NCBI GenBank assembly: GCA_902778055.1
Contig: CACYWL010000007.1
Span: forward strand, 62,001-126,000
From: an uncultured Eubacteriales bacterium
GTDB lineage: Bacteria; Bacillota; Clostridia; Christensenellales; Aristaeellaceae
DNA length: 64,000 bases
Direction of reading: 5' to 3'
The notes under the pieces are model-generated. The model saw only the letters and a program-made list of their open reading frames with translations. It searched no databases and had not been told where the DNA came from. The position numbers were made by a program, and so were the translations under genes. How positions within the stretch are numbered: the first letter of the stretch is position 1; every line of letters starts with the position of its first letter. This document shows positions 35,002 through 43,491 of this stretch, piece after piece.

Positions 35002-35913
35002 TTATTCATTTGCCGTCCGGAACAGCCGTTCTTCCAGTTCCTTTGCCGCATGGTATCCCATTCGCCTGAGGCGGAGATTCCTTGCTGCCACCTCAATGAT
35101 GATAGCCAGGTTGCGTCCCGGTCTGACAGGCATCATCTGTCGGATGACGGGAACTCCGAGAATCTCCGTGGTTTCATCCGACAGGCCCACTCTGTCATAA
35201 AACCTGTCCTCATCCCAGGGCTCCATTTCCAGAACCAGATCTATGGTTTTGGAGTTGGTCACAGCACTGACCCCAAACATGGCCTGAATGTCGATCAGCC
35301 CGATCCCTCGGATTTCCATCAGATTTCGTATAGGCTTTGGGCTTGTCCCGATCAGTCTGTTTTCCGTAATGCGGCAGATATCCACTGCGTCATCAGCAAC
35401 CAGCATATGTCCGCGCTTGACCAGTTCGAGTGCGGCTTCGCTCTTTCCGACACCGCTCTTTCCGGAAAGCAGAACCCCAACCCCATATACATCCACCAGC
35501 GTGCCATGATGAACCTCATGAGGTGCCAGCTGGCGGGTCAGGTACTGAATGGTATGCGCTGTAAAACGGCTGGTCTGCATTTCTGTCTGATAGACCGGTA
35601 TATCCGCGGCTCCGGCCAGGGATAAAAGCTCAGGCGGCGGAACCAGATTACGGCATATGACGATGCAGGGCAAAGCATAGTCAAAATACTTTTTTAATAC
35701 GGTCATCCGGTTTTCTGGTTCCTGCTGCTTCAGATAGGCCATTTCCATTATCCCAATGATTTGGGGACGCTCCCAGGCAAAATGCTCGTAAAAGCCGCAG
35801 AACTGCATACCCGGCCTGTTGAGATCAGGGGATTCGATCGCCAGCTCCTCTTTGGTTGTCTCGACCAGACAAACCAACTCCAGATCTCGTTGAAAACTGA
35901 CTTTTGAGATCAC
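35002..35913 (-). CDS. hprK: HPr kinase/phosphorylase
   Basis: 303 residues. The P-loop GKSGVGKS (151-158), the preceding HEVHHGTLVDVYG region with the catalytic histidine, and the signature MEIRGIGLIDIQAMFG are diagnostic. It phosphorylates HPr on Ser46 using ATP or PPi and reverses this with phosphate, controlling CcpA-dependent carbon catabolite repression in Gram-positive bacteria. The start overlaps the stop of the HAD gene by four bases (ATGA). No lgt gene follows, unlike the Bacillus arrangement; a ROK glucokinase does. Confidence 0.97.
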   Translation of the reverse strand: MISKVSFQRDLELVCLVETTKEELAIESPDLNRPGMQFCGFYEHFAWERPQIIGIMEMAYLKQQEPENRMTVLKKYFDYALPCIVICRNLVPPPELLSLAGAADIPVYQTEMQTSRFTAHTIQYLTRQLAPHEVHHGTLVDVYGVGVLLSGKSGVGKSEAALELVKRGHMLVADDAVDICRITENRLIGTSPKPIRNLMEIRGIGLIDIQAMFGVSAVTNSKTIDLVLEMEPWDEDRFYDRVGLSDETTEILGVPVIRQMMPVRPGRNLAIIIEVAARNLRLRRMGYHAAKELEERLFRTANE

Positions 35914-36725
35914 TTCAGCACCTCTCCGAATACTTTCTCCAGATAAACAGCAACCCCGTCTTCCTGGTTTGTACCGCAGACATCATCACACTGGCGGCTC
36001 AGCTCTCTTCGGCCGTTTGCCATTAATACCCCCAGCCCGGCCGCCCGGAGCATGGACAGATCATTCAAACTGTCTCCGAACGCAATCACGCTTTCCGGCT
36101 TAATGCCCAGATACTCTGCGGCCCACTTTATCGCAAAGCCCTTGGTCGCGTACAGGGGATTAAACTCAAGGAACCAGGGCTTCGAACATGTCACGGAAAC
36201 CCGCCCTTCAAATGCTTTTTCCGCTTCTTCCAGCATGGAGGCAATTTTCTGCGGCGTATCCATCATCAGGATTTTGCACCGCGGCTCCTGAATAAATGCT
36301 TCCAGATCGCCGACCAGTCTTCCTTTCAGCATGGAGGAGGCCGCATAGCGCGCAGCCCAGTCGGACTCTTCGTTATAAAAGAAGTACTCACCTTGATAGG
36401 TCTGGGCATAACAGCGATGCTTTTTGCCAAAGCGGGCAATTTCCCGGCCCAATTCAACAGAAAACGCTTCTGAATGCAGCAGGGAGTGGGAGGAACCGTC
36501 CCAGATTTCTGCTCCGTTGCAGGAAACATAAAGGGAAACACAATTCAAAAGATCTACAAAGGGTTTCATGCTCATCTGGGCCCTGCCGCTCGCCGGGATG
36601 ATTCTGACCCCCAGGCCGGCCAGACGCTGCATCGTGGATACAGATCTGGCAGAAATGGAAAGGTCATCGCGCAGGAAAGTATCATCGAGATCAAAGGCCA
36701 CAGCCTGAAAGGGAAGATGAGCCAT
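35910..36725 (-). CDS. Cof-type HAD-IIB phosphatase
   Basis: 271 residues. Motif I is AFDLDDTFLRDD (Asp12 nucleophile, Asp14), motif II IIPASGRA, and motifs III/IV are the lysine in YATKGFA and IAFGDSLNDLSML. The C2B cap between about 85 and 185 is that of Cof/YidA-type enzymes, which remove phosphate from sugar phosphates and other metabolites. Translationally coupled to hprK, so it may deal with sugar phosphates under the same control. Site AGAGGA ten bases upstream of the ATG. Confidence 0.9.
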   Translation of the reverse strand: MAHLPFQAVAFDLDDTFLRDDLSISARSVSTMQRLAGLGVRIIPASGRAQMSMKPFVDLLNCVSLYVSCNGAEIWDGSSHSLLHSEAFSVELGREIARFGKKHRCYAQTYQGEYFFYNEESDWAARYAASSMLKGRLVGDLEAFIQEPRCKILMMDTPQKIASMLEEAEKAFEGRVSVTCSKPWFLEFNPLYATKGFAIKWAAEYLGIKPESVIAFGDSLNDLSMLRAAGLGVLMANGRRELSRQCDDVCGTNQEDGVAVYLEKVFGEVLK

Positions 36726-36797
36726 TTGGAAACAATCGTCCTCTCTGTTCGAAAAACGGACTGCGAATTGCGGGAATGGATACGGGGAAAGACAGTC

Positions 36798-38381
36798 TTA
36801 AGCGAGCCCTTCGACTGCCGCATGCTGAGCGGGGAGACAGGCTACAAAACGGCGCATGTACTCGTCAAAGCCGGCTTCGTCTTCAGGAACGGGAGCCAGC
36901 GTGCTCTGCTGCATGCCGGAGAATACGTGATTCTGAAGATAATCCTCGAGAGTCTCGTTTTCAGAACGGCTGATCATATAATCGGCCAGCAGAGCGATTC
37001 CCCATGCGCCCCCTTCGCCGGCTGTCTGCATTACAGTCACGGGCGCGTGAATTGCGGCGGCCAGAATGCTCTGTGCGACACCTTCCGTTTTGAACAGGCC
37101 ACCGTGCCCATAGACTCTTTCGATGGCAACGTGTTCCCGGTTCATAATCTCCATGCCGTATTTCAGTGTTTCCATGCTTGCATACAGCTGAACCCGCATG
37201 AAATTGGCCAGATTCATCTTCGCATCCGGCTGACGGATCAGCATGGGACGGCCTTCACTCAGACCGGTGACAGGTTCACCGGCATAGTAGTTGAAGCTGA
37301 CAATCCCTCCGCCTGTGCGGTCCGCTTCCATCGCTTTTGTGAAAAGCTTCTGATAAATGTCCCCTGTGCTGACCTTAAAGCCCATGGTATCCGCAAATTC
37401 ATGGAAAAGGCCGACCCAGGCATTGATATCTGAAGAACAGGAATTGCAATGAACCATGCCAACGGGCATACCGGTAGGAGTCGTCACTATATCGATTTCC
37501 GGATACACCCTGCTGAGCATTTTTTCCAGAACAATCATGCTGAAGATGGATGTCCCGGCACTGACGTTTCCTGTTCTGGGACGGACACTGTTTGTGGCGG
37601 CCATGCCTGTGCCCGCATCCCCTTCTGGAGGACAGAGCGGACATCCGGGTACCAGATCCCCGTCAGGATCAAGCAGAAGCGCACCTTCCGCAGTCAGTGT
37701 GCCCGCATTCTGTCCGGCACTGAGCACTTCCGGAAGAATATCACGCAGTTTCCACGGATAATGCTTATCAGCCACAAGACTGTCAAAACGGTCAATCATG
37801 TCCGCGTTGAAATCCAGTTTTTCGCTGTCTATCGGCATCATGCCGCTGGCATCTCCGATGCCAAGGACCTTTTTCCCGGTGAGCCAGTAGTGCACCCATC
37901 CGGCCAGCGTGGTGAAGAAACGTATATCCTTCACATGAGGCTCATCATTCAGGACAGCCTGATACAGGTGACTCAGACTCCACCGCTGAGGCATATTGAA
38001 GGAGAATGCTTCTGTCAGCTTTTCGGCGGCCTGCCCTGTCATCGTATTTCTCCAGGTCCTGAACGGCACCAGGAGTTCCATGTTCTGATTAAAAGGCAGA
38101 TAGCCGTGCATCATCGCGCTGATGCCAATGGCAGAGAGCTTTCTGAGAGGGATGCCGAATAAGTCCATTACATTCTTCTTCAGATCTGCATAGCTGGCCT
38201 GAAGGCCGCGGCGGATCGCTTCCTCGCTGTAAGTCCAGACTCCGTTCAGGTAATCGTTTTCCCATTCATGACTTCCGGAGGCAATGGGTGAATGATCGGG
38301 TCCGATCAGCACACTTTTGATTCTCGTCGAACCGAACTCGATACCCAGTACAACAGAACCGTTTTCAATGACCTTCTTCAT
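36798..38381 (-). CDS. FGGY-family carbohydrate kinase
   Basis: 527 residues. The actin-like fold begins [17 protein letters not shown] (phosphate 1), with [13 protein letters not shown] and TFRTWRN-type segments (here [12 protein letters not shown]) in the sugar site. [10 protein letters not shown] is phosphate 2 and [14 protein letters not shown] the FGGY-C signature region. It resembles L-ribulokinase/xylulokinase-like members, but the sugar cannot be named. AAGGAGAG precedes the ATG. Its promoter overlaps a palindromic operator, so a sugar-responsive repressor is expected; none is adjacent. It is 72 bases upstream of the HAD gene on the same strand and might read through into it. Confidence 0.85.
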   Translation of the reverse strand: MKKVIENGSVVLGIEFGSTRIKSVLIGPDHSPIASGSHEWENDYLNGVWTYSEEAIRRGLQASYADLKKNVMDLFGIPLRKLSAIGISAMMHGYLPFNQNMELLVPFRTWRNTMTGQAAEKLTEAFSFNMPQRWSLSHLYQAVLNDEPHVKDIRFFTTLAGWVHYWLTGKKVLGIGDASGMMPIDSEKLDFNADMIDRFDSLVADKHYPWKLRDILPEVLSAGQNAGTLTAEGALLLDPDGDLVPGCPLCPPEGDAGTGMAATNSVRPRTGNVSAGTSIFSMIVLEKMLSRVYPEIDIVTTPTGMPVGMVHCNSCSSDINAWVGLFHEFADTMGFKVSTGDIYQKLFTKAMEADRTGGGIVSFNYYAGEPVTGLSEGRPMLIRQPDAKMNLANFMRVQLYASMETLKYGMEIMNREHVAIERVYGHGGLFKTEGVAQSILAAAIHAPVTVMQTAGEGGAWGIALLADYMISRSENETLEDYLQNHVFSGMQQSTLAPVPEDEAGFDEYMRRFVACLPAQHAAVEGLA

Positions 38382-38422
38382 GGCTTTTCTCTCCTTCAGG
38401 ACATTATTTGTCTGCTTCAGTT

Positions 38423-38455
38423 ATCCTATCACAAGAAGATATGTTTTGTAAACAT
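38423..38455 (-). promoter_or_regulatory. Promoter and palindromic operator of the FGGY kinase gene
   Basis: On the minus strand TTTACA (38447-38452), 18-base spacer, TAGGAT (38423-38428). The -35 lies inside the perfect inverted repeat ATGTTTTGTAAACAT (38441-38455, 6-bp arms, 3-base centre). It is unlike a CcpA cre site. Confidence 0.6.
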
Positions 38456-38462
38456 GACTGTT

Positions 38463-39941
38463 TTACTTCAGGTACCTCTGCTTCGGCTTTGGTGTACGGA
38501 CACCCCTGCGGCGAATCCAGCGGGAAAGGAGTACTGCAAGAAGAATCAGCAGCCCGAGAATCAGGATCGGACCAAACAGCAGGAGAGCAACCTCAAAGCT
38601 GAAAGGGGGGAAAGGATTTGGATCCGCATAGGTTTCAGCGATGATCTCTTCCAGTGTTTTCGGGACATTATCTCTTACGGCAACACTTCGCGCAGCCACC
38701 AGATCATAAACCGCCGGCTCTCCTGTTTCAGGGAAATAGGTCAGTGTACCCATCACCTCTCCGGCGGTAACCGGGGCTTCAAAGTCTCGTGAATACTGAA
38801 TCAGCAGAGTATCCTGGATGGTGGACGCCATCTGTTCGACCTGGGATTTTGTAGCGATGATCACCGGGTTATAGCTGTCGGAACGAGTTTGACAAATCAG
38901 AGAGACCCGTCCGCGGTTGCCGTCCGAGGTGGAATAATTGCTGGTTTCAATCGTTATGGGATTCATGGCGTAAAGGTCAGGCGGAGTAACACTCATATAC
39001 TGGCTGAATCCGTAGTTCATCAGCTTGATCGTATCAGCCCAGCGGGCGCGTTTCCCGGTAAAAAACACCACGGAGATCAAATCCACGCCATCCCTTGACG
39101 CAGAACCGACAAAACAGTAACCGGAGTGAGAATGAGAACCGGTCTTAATGCCGGTTGCGTCGGGATAATAGTATTTGTTGGGCTTTTCTTCTGTACCGCT
39201 CAGCATATACTCCGTTTTTGTAGTGATGGTCCGTGCCCGGTGCAGATTCGTTTTCGCGATGGCGTAGGTCACAGTGCCGGCGATCTGTCTGAAAACTTCA
39301 TTTTTCATCGCTTCCCGAGCAATGATCGCCATATCGTAGGCCGTGGTATAATGATTATCGTCATGATAGCCATGGGCATTGACAAAATGAGTGTTCACGC
39401 AATCCATCCTCTGAGCGGTCTCGTTCATCAGATCCACGAAGGCAGGAATGGACCCGGAAACCGTTTCCGCGATGACATTGGCCCCATCGTTTCCCGAAAG
39501 CATCATCGTCCCGTACAGCACATCAATAAAGGGGATCTCTTCGCCGGCTTTCAGCCCCATGGTGGATGAGTCAGCCGGAATATCCATGGCGGATTCCGAA
39601 ACCGTAACCTTCTGATTCAGATCGTCAACCATCATTATGCCGAGAAGCACGGTCAGGATTTTGGTGGTTGAAGCGGGATATCTGATCGCATAGGGATCCT
39701 TTTCAAAGATAATTTCACCCTTGTCGGCTGTGACCAGGATTGCCGACAGGCCATACAGCTGGTCGGCCTCAAGATTTTCCGGATGCTCGGCATCATAGGG
39801 TGCTGCTTCCGGAGAAAGAGTGGGCTCCGGAATGACATCCGCTGTTTCGGCGCGTGAGGAGGCGAACATGAACAGGATCAGAGCAAGCATCATGGAAAGA
39901 ATGCGTGAAAAGCGGCGTTCCAGAGCAGTCACCTCCTTCAT
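38463..39941 (-). CDS. Serine-type D-alanyl-D-alanine carboxypeptidase (DacA/DacF type)
   Basis: 492 residues if read from ATG 39941. A signal peptide (basic RRFSR, hydrophobic LSMMLALILFMFASS) is followed by the S11 catalytic domain: STTK (91-94), SGN (149-151), and KTG in GIKTGSHSHSGYC. A second beta-domain and a C-terminal membrane helix (LLLFGPILILGLLILLAVLL) with a basic tail anchor it outside the membrane. It trims the terminal D-Ala from peptidoglycan stem peptides. The start is doubtful: AAGGAGG lies inside the first codons, optimally spaced for CTG 39923; no site precedes ATG 39941. Confidence 0.9.
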   Translation of the reverse strand: MKEVTALERRFSRILSMMLALILFMFASSRAETADVIPEPTLSPEAAPYDAEHPENLEADQLYGLSAILVTADKGEIIFEKDPYAIRYPASTTKILTVLLGIMMVDDLNQKVTVSESAMDIPADSSTMGLKAGEEIPFIDVLYGTMMLSGNDGANVIAETVSGSIPAFVDLMNETAQRMDCVNTHFVNAHGYHDDNHYTTAYDMAIIAREAMKNEVFRQIAGTVTYAIAKTNLHRARTITTKTEYMLSGTEEKPNKYYYPDATGIKTGSHSHSGYCFVGSASRDGVDLISVVFFTGKRARWADTIKLMNYGFSQYMSVTPPDLYAMNPITIETSNYSTSDGNRGRVSLICQTRSDSYNPVIIATKSQVEQMASTIQDTLLIQYSRDFEAPVTAGEVMGTLTYFPETGEPAVYDLVAARSVAVRDNVPKTLEEIIAETYADPNPFPPFSFEVALLLFGPILILGLLILLAVLLSRWIRRRGVRTPKPKQRYLK

Positions 39942-39985
39942 CGGAATCCGGAAAACGGCGAACTGCCGTCCTCACATATTCATTG

Positions 39986-40014
39986 ATTTTATCACACTTT
40001 CGCTGCTTTGGAAA
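39986..40014 (-). promoter_or_regulatory. Promoter of the D,D-carboxypeptidase gene
   Basis: On the minus strand TTTCCA (40009-40014), 17-base spacer, TAAAAT (39986-39991), with TGA before it (extended -10). Confidence 0.6.
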
Positions 40015-40290
40015 GATTTGCAGCAGGGCAGCCCCTGCATGGGGAAAACCGTGCCTGCGTGTGTTCAGCCGTACTGTCGGTTGAAACCATCTATGAACCT
40101 TTCCCTTGCATACAGCGCTGTCATGATCGGTGTGCTGATCCTGGATTATCGCTCCCGGAACCTCCTGTCTCTTATGTGCCGGTATTGTGTTTTCAGTTCG
40201 GTCCTGTTTCCGGTTGCTTTTCAGATATGCAGATGGTATAATAGTTTCGCAAGGGATTCCTTAACGATCATTATTTGGAGGTAAACCATC
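40015..40290. other. Divergent intergenic region between carboxypeptidase and rubrerythrin genes
   Basis: The whole gap is 39942-40290 (349 bases). Apart from the two promoters (39986-40014 minus, 40214-40242 plus), I see no gene, repeat or clear operator in it. Open frames here lack ribosome sites. Confidence 0.5.
40214..40242 (+). promoter_or_regulatory. Promoter of the rubrerythrin gene
   Basis: TTGCTT (40214-40219), 17-base spacer, TATAAT (40237-40242), with TG at 40234-40235 (extended -10). Confidence 0.75.
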
Positions 40291-40830
40291 ATGAAGTGGG
40301 TATGCAGTGTTTGCGGCTATGTCTATGAAGGAAATGAGCCCCCGGAAAAGTGCCCTGTCTGTAAGGCCCCGGCCAGCAAGTTTATTAAGCAGGATGAAGG
40401 AAAAGTCTGGGCTGCTGAGCATGTCGTCGGCGTGGCCAGTGATGCGCCGGAGGAGATCAAGAGCGGCCTGCGGGAAATGTTCAGCGGCGAGTGTTCGGAA
40501 GTGGGTATGTACCTGGCCATGAGCCGGGTGGCAATCCGTGAAGGCTATCCTGAAGTCGGCGCCTTCTTTGAAAAGGCTGCCATGGAAGAAGCCTGGCATG
40601 CCGCTCATTTTGCGGAACTTCTTGGGGAAGTGCTGACGGACAGCACGAAGAAGAATCTGGAGCTTCGCGCCGACGCTGAATATGGCGCCACGAAGGGAAG
40701 GGCGGATCTGGCGAAGAAGGCGAAGGAGCTCAATCTTGATGCCATTCATGATATCGTTCATGAGATCGGCCGCGATGAAGCCAGGCACGGCAAGGGCTTC
40801 CAGGGCCTGCTGGACCGGTACTTCAAGTAA
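40291..40830 (+). CDS. Rubrerythrin with N-terminal rubredoxin domain (reverse rubrerythrin)
   Basis: 179 residues. The rubredoxin domain comes first (Cys5, Cys8, Cys21, Cys24: WVCSVCGYVYEG and KCPVCKAP), followed by a four-helix diiron domain (about 38-179). The diiron domain has ECSEVGMYLAMSR, EAWHAAHFAELLGE and RDEARHGKGFQGLLDRYFK supplying Glu/His iron ligands. In classical rubrerythrins the rubredoxin is C-terminal; this reversed order is known in clostridia, where it acts as an NADH- or rubredoxin-dependent hydrogen peroxide reductase under oxygen stress. GGAGGT is eight bases before the ATG. A remnant of a related gene lies 200 bases downstream. Confidence 0.93.
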   Translation: MKWVCSVCGYVYEGNEPPEKCPVCKAPASKFIKQDEGKVWAAEHVVGVASDAPEEIKSGLREMFSGECSEVGMYLAMSRVAIREGYPEVGAFFEKAAMEEAWHAAHFAELLGEVLTDSTKKNLELRADAEYGATKGRADLAKKAKELNLDAIHDIVHEIGRDEARHGKGFQGLLDRYFK

Positions 40831-40851
40831 GAAACGAGGGAAAGTCGTCTG

Positions 40852-41037
40852 ATGTTTTCCAGATTGAAGAAGAAGCTTGCGGCTTTGCGAAAAAGCAGCA
40901 AGTCTCGCCTGGACAACACATCTGCCAAAACAAAGCGGGACGAGCTGTACGGGAAATATGACCACAATCGGGACGAGGCTATGCGAGCGAATGTGGGCAA
41001 TACCTATACGCGACATCCTGGCGGCGGCCCCATATAA
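40852..41037 (+). CDS. Small basic hypothetical protein
   Basis: 61 residues, strongly basic: FSRLKKKLAALRKSSKSR at the N-terminus suggests an amphipathic helix, and the rest is polar (DELYGKYDHNRDEAMRAN, then RHPGGGPI). GAGGGAAAG is about nine bases before ATG 40852. It lies 21 bases after the rubrerythrin stop, under the same promoter. No family recognised. Because a rubrerythrin 3' end follows at once, it could be an artefact of a deletion-fusion rather than a real gene. Confidence 0.4.
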   Translation: MFSRLKKKLAALRKSSKSRLDNTSAKTKRDELYGKYDHNRDEAMRANVGNTYTRHPGGGPI

Positions 41038-41095
41038 TGACGCCCGTCACGGCAAAGCCTTTGCTGGGCTGCTGAAGCGGTACTTTGGCAAATAG
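41036..41095 (+). pseudogene. C-terminal remnant of a second rubrerythrin
   Basis: In frame from 41036 the sequence reads NDARHGKAFAGLLKRYFGK and stop. This is nearly the same as the last residues of the intact rubrerythrin upstream (RDEARHGKGFQGLLDRYFK), which contain an ExxH-type diiron ligand pair. The Glu is replaced by Asp-Ala context, and nothing recognisable as the rest of a rubrerythrin precedes it. The DNA is not a close copy of 40774-40830 (different codons), so it is the tail of a distinct paralog whose body was deleted. A strong terminator follows. Confidence 0.7.
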
Positions 41096-41111
41096 CTTGT
41101 ACTATTCCCGG

Positions 41112-41149
41112 AAGGGCGGAGCAGGAAACTGTTCCGTCCTTTTTCTTTC
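41112..41149 (+). terminator. Intrinsic terminator after the rubrerythrin region
   Basis: AAGGGCGGAGCAG (41112-41124) pairs with CTGTTCCGTCCTT (41129-41141, two G-T pairs) around a GAAA tetraloop, followed by TTTTCTTTC. Confidence 0.88.
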
Positions 41150-41178
41150 TTGACAAGAGTATATGGATTCGATAAACT
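41150..41178 (+). promoter_or_regulatory. Promoter of glnN
   Basis: Perfect TTGACA (41150-41155), 17-base spacer, TAAACT (41173-41178). It begins where the preceding terminator ends. Confidence 0.75.
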
Positions 41179-41220
41179 GTGCGCGTCATTCGGACGAATG
41201 CAGAGGGAGGATGATGGCCC

Positions 41221-43311
41221 ATGGGAAAAGTCATTGAAATGTTCGGCATCAATGTATTCAACGATGAGGTCATGCGCCAGCGGCTTCCCAGAGAAACCTA
41301 TCAGGCGCTGCATCGTACCATTGACAATGGACGAAGGCTGGACCCGCAGGTAGCCAGCGTAGTGGCGAACGCCATGAAGGACTGGGCGCTGGAGCACGGT
41401 GCTACTCACTATACGCACTGGTTTCAGCCGCTGAACAGCGTTACTGCCGAGAAACACGATGCCTTTCTTTCGCCTCTTTCAGGAGGAAGGATTATCAATG
41501 ATTTCAGCGGAAAGGAATTGGTCCGCGGGGAAGCAGACGCGAGCAGCCTTCCCAGCGGAGGTCTCCGGTCCACTTTCGAAGCCCGCGGCTATACGGCCTG
41601 GGATCCTACTTCTTACGCCTTTATCAAGGAGCATACGCTGTGCATTCCGACTGCCTACTGCTCCTACAGCGGGGAAGCCCTTGACAAAAAAACGCCTCTG
41701 CTCCGATCCATGGAAGCGGTGAACCGTCAGGCTGTCCGGATTCTGAAGCTTTTCGGAAGAAATGACGCAACGCGTGTAACTCCCAGCGTCGGCCCGGAAC
41801 AGGAATACTTTCTGGTGGACAAAAAGCTTTATGAGCAGCGGAGCGACCTGATTTTTGCCGGCAGAACACTGTTCGGAGCGATGGCTCCCAAGGGGCAGGA
41901 GCTCGGAGATCATTTTTTCGGAACAATCAAGCCGCGCGTTCAGGCCTTTATGTCAGAGCTGAACAAGGAACTGTGGAAGCTTGGCGTACTGGCGAAGACG
42001 GAACACAATGAAACCGCGCCTTCCCAGCATGAGATGGCTCCAATCTATTCTACTGTCAATATAGCCTGCGACCATAATCAGCTGACCATGGAAATCATGA
42101 AAAAGGTTGCGGACCGGCACGGGCTCTATTGCCTTCTCAACGAAAAGCCTTTCGAAGGGGTTAACGGCAGCGGGAAACACAATAACTGGAGTCTGACCAC
42201 GAATACCGGATACAATCTTCTGGAGCCGGGGGACAGTCCTTATGACAGCGCACAATTCCTTCTTTTTCTGATGAGCGTAATCAAGGCGGTGGATGAAAAT
42301 CAGGATCTGCTGCGGGCCTCCGTGGCCAGTGCCGGAAACGATCACCGCCTTGGAGGGTTTGAAGCGCCGCCCGCAATCATTTCCATTTTCCTCGGCGATG
42401 AACTGACCGAGATTCTCGAATCCATCGAAAAGGGAACAGCTTACAGCGGCAGGGAAAAGACGGAAATGACGGTCGGCGTGCATATGCTCCCTAAATTTCC
42501 GAAGGATACGACGGACAGAAACCGTACCTCTCCCTTTGCGTTTACCGGAAACAAATTTGAATTCCGCATGCTGGGTTCAAGTGCTTCCATCTCTGCCGCA
42601 AACGTAGTGCTGAACACAATCGTTGCGGAAAGTCTGCGTCAGTTTGCGGATGAACTTGAGAAAGCGGAGAATTTTCAGGAAGCTCTTCATGATTTGATTG
42701 TCCGGACAATTCGCGCACACAAACGCATTATCTTCAACGGAAACAACTATTCTCCCGAGTGGGTCGATGAGGCAGCAGCCCGCGGACTTCTGAAGCTGGA
42801 TTCAACGGTGGATGCATTGCCCTGCTATACGGACGAGAAAAATATCAGACTGTTTTCAACCCACGGGGTCCTCAGCGAAAATGAGCTGCGAAGCAGGCGG
42901 GATATCGGGCTTGACGCATTTGCCAAAATGACAGGCATAGAGGCCAAAACCATGCTGATGATGGCCAGAAGGCAGATTCTTCCTGCTGTGCTGAAATACA
43001 CCGGAGAAATAGCCGCTGCCGGGAATCATATTCTGCAGTTTGGCCAGCACCTTCCGCATACCGCCGCAGACGAGCTGGTCGAAAGGCTTTGCAGGGGGTG
43101 CGACGCGCTGAATCAGTGCATCGAACGTCTTTCGGGCTCGCTGGAAGGCCAGCCTGCAGACGGAGAGCCCCTGGAACGCGCAAGGTATATGCACGATTCG
43201 GTGATGCCTGAGATGGCAGCGCTCCGGAAAGTGGCTGATGAACTTGAAAGCATTACGGACCGTAAGGCGTGGCCTTTCCCGACCTATGATCAGCTGCTAT
43301 TTACGACCTGA
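41221..43311 (+). CDS. glnN: Glutamine synthetase type III
   Basis: 696 residues, the length of GSIII rather than GSI (about 450). Active-site segments VGPEQEYFLVDK, KTEHNETAPSQHEMAPIYS and GVNGSGKHNNWS (ammonium/glutamate and ATP sites), and NRTSPFAFTGNKFEFRMLGSS are diagnostic of GlnN. It makes glutamine from glutamate, ammonia and ATP, and works as a dodecamer by family knowledge. GGGAGGATG lies about ten bases before the ATG. It is monocistronic, between two strong terminators; no GlnR/NtrC-type operator was recognised. Confidence 0.96.
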   Translation: MGKVIEMFGINVFNDEVMRQRLPRETYQALHRTIDNGRRLDPQVASVVANAMKDWALEHGATHYTHWFQPLNSVTAEKHDAFLSPLSGGRIINDFSGKELVRGEADASSLPSGGLRSTFEARGYTAWDPTSYAFIKEHTLCIPTAYCSYSGEALDKKTPLLRSMEAVNRQAVRILKLFGRNDATRVTPSVGPEQEYFLVDKKLYEQRSDLIFAGRTLFGAMAPKGQELGDHFFGTIKPRVQAFMSELNKELWKLGVLAKTEHNETAPSQHEMAPIYSTVNIACDHNQLTMEIMKKVADRHGLYCLLNEKPFEGVNGSGKHNNWSLTTNTGYNLLEPGDSPYDSAQFLLFLMSVIKAVDENQDLLRASVASAGNDHRLGGFEAPPAIISIFLGDELTEILESIEKGTAYSGREKTEMTVGVHMLPKFPKDTTDRNRTSPFAFTGNKFEFRMLGSSASISAANVVLNTIVAESLRQFADELEKAENFQEALHDLIVRTIRAHKRIIFNGNNYSPEWVDEAAARGLLKLDSTVDALPCYTDEKNIRLFSTHGVLSENELRSRRDIGLDAFAKMTGIEAKTMLMMARRQILPAVLKYTGEIAAAGNHILQFGQHLPHTAADELVERLCRGCDALNQCIERLSGSLEGQPADGEPLERARYMHDSVMPEMAALRKVADELESITDRKAWPFPTYDQLLFTT

Positions 43312-43378
43312 GACGGCCCGTGCAAGTCTGCTGATGAGACTGCTGTCCGCCGAAGCGGGCATTGACCGGAATTGTTTC

Positions 43379-43408
43379 GCTTCCCTCCGGGGAAGCTTTT
43401 TCTTTTTC
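43379..43408 (+). terminator. Intrinsic terminator of glnN
   Basis: GCTTCCC (43379-43385) pairs with GGGAAGC (43390-43396) around TCCG, followed by TTTTTCTTTTT. Confidence 0.85.
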
Positions 43409-43410
43409 AT

Positions 43411-43439
43411 TTGTATTTGGAGGCGATTTGTTGTAAAAT
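43411..43439 (+). promoter_or_regulatory. Promoter of the YerC-like gene
   Basis: TTGTAT (43411-43416), 17-base spacer, TAAAAT (43434-43439). Confidence 0.6.
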
Positions 43440-43491
43440 GTTGTCGCAAGGTAAAGCATGAAATTGCCTTGAAGAGAGTAGGTGCTTAAAG

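Noticed and set aside
39820..40284. 154-codon plus-strand frame between the carboxypeptidase and rubrerythrin genes
   Set aside because: It begins antisense to the carboxypeptidase, covers two promoters and has no ribosome site.
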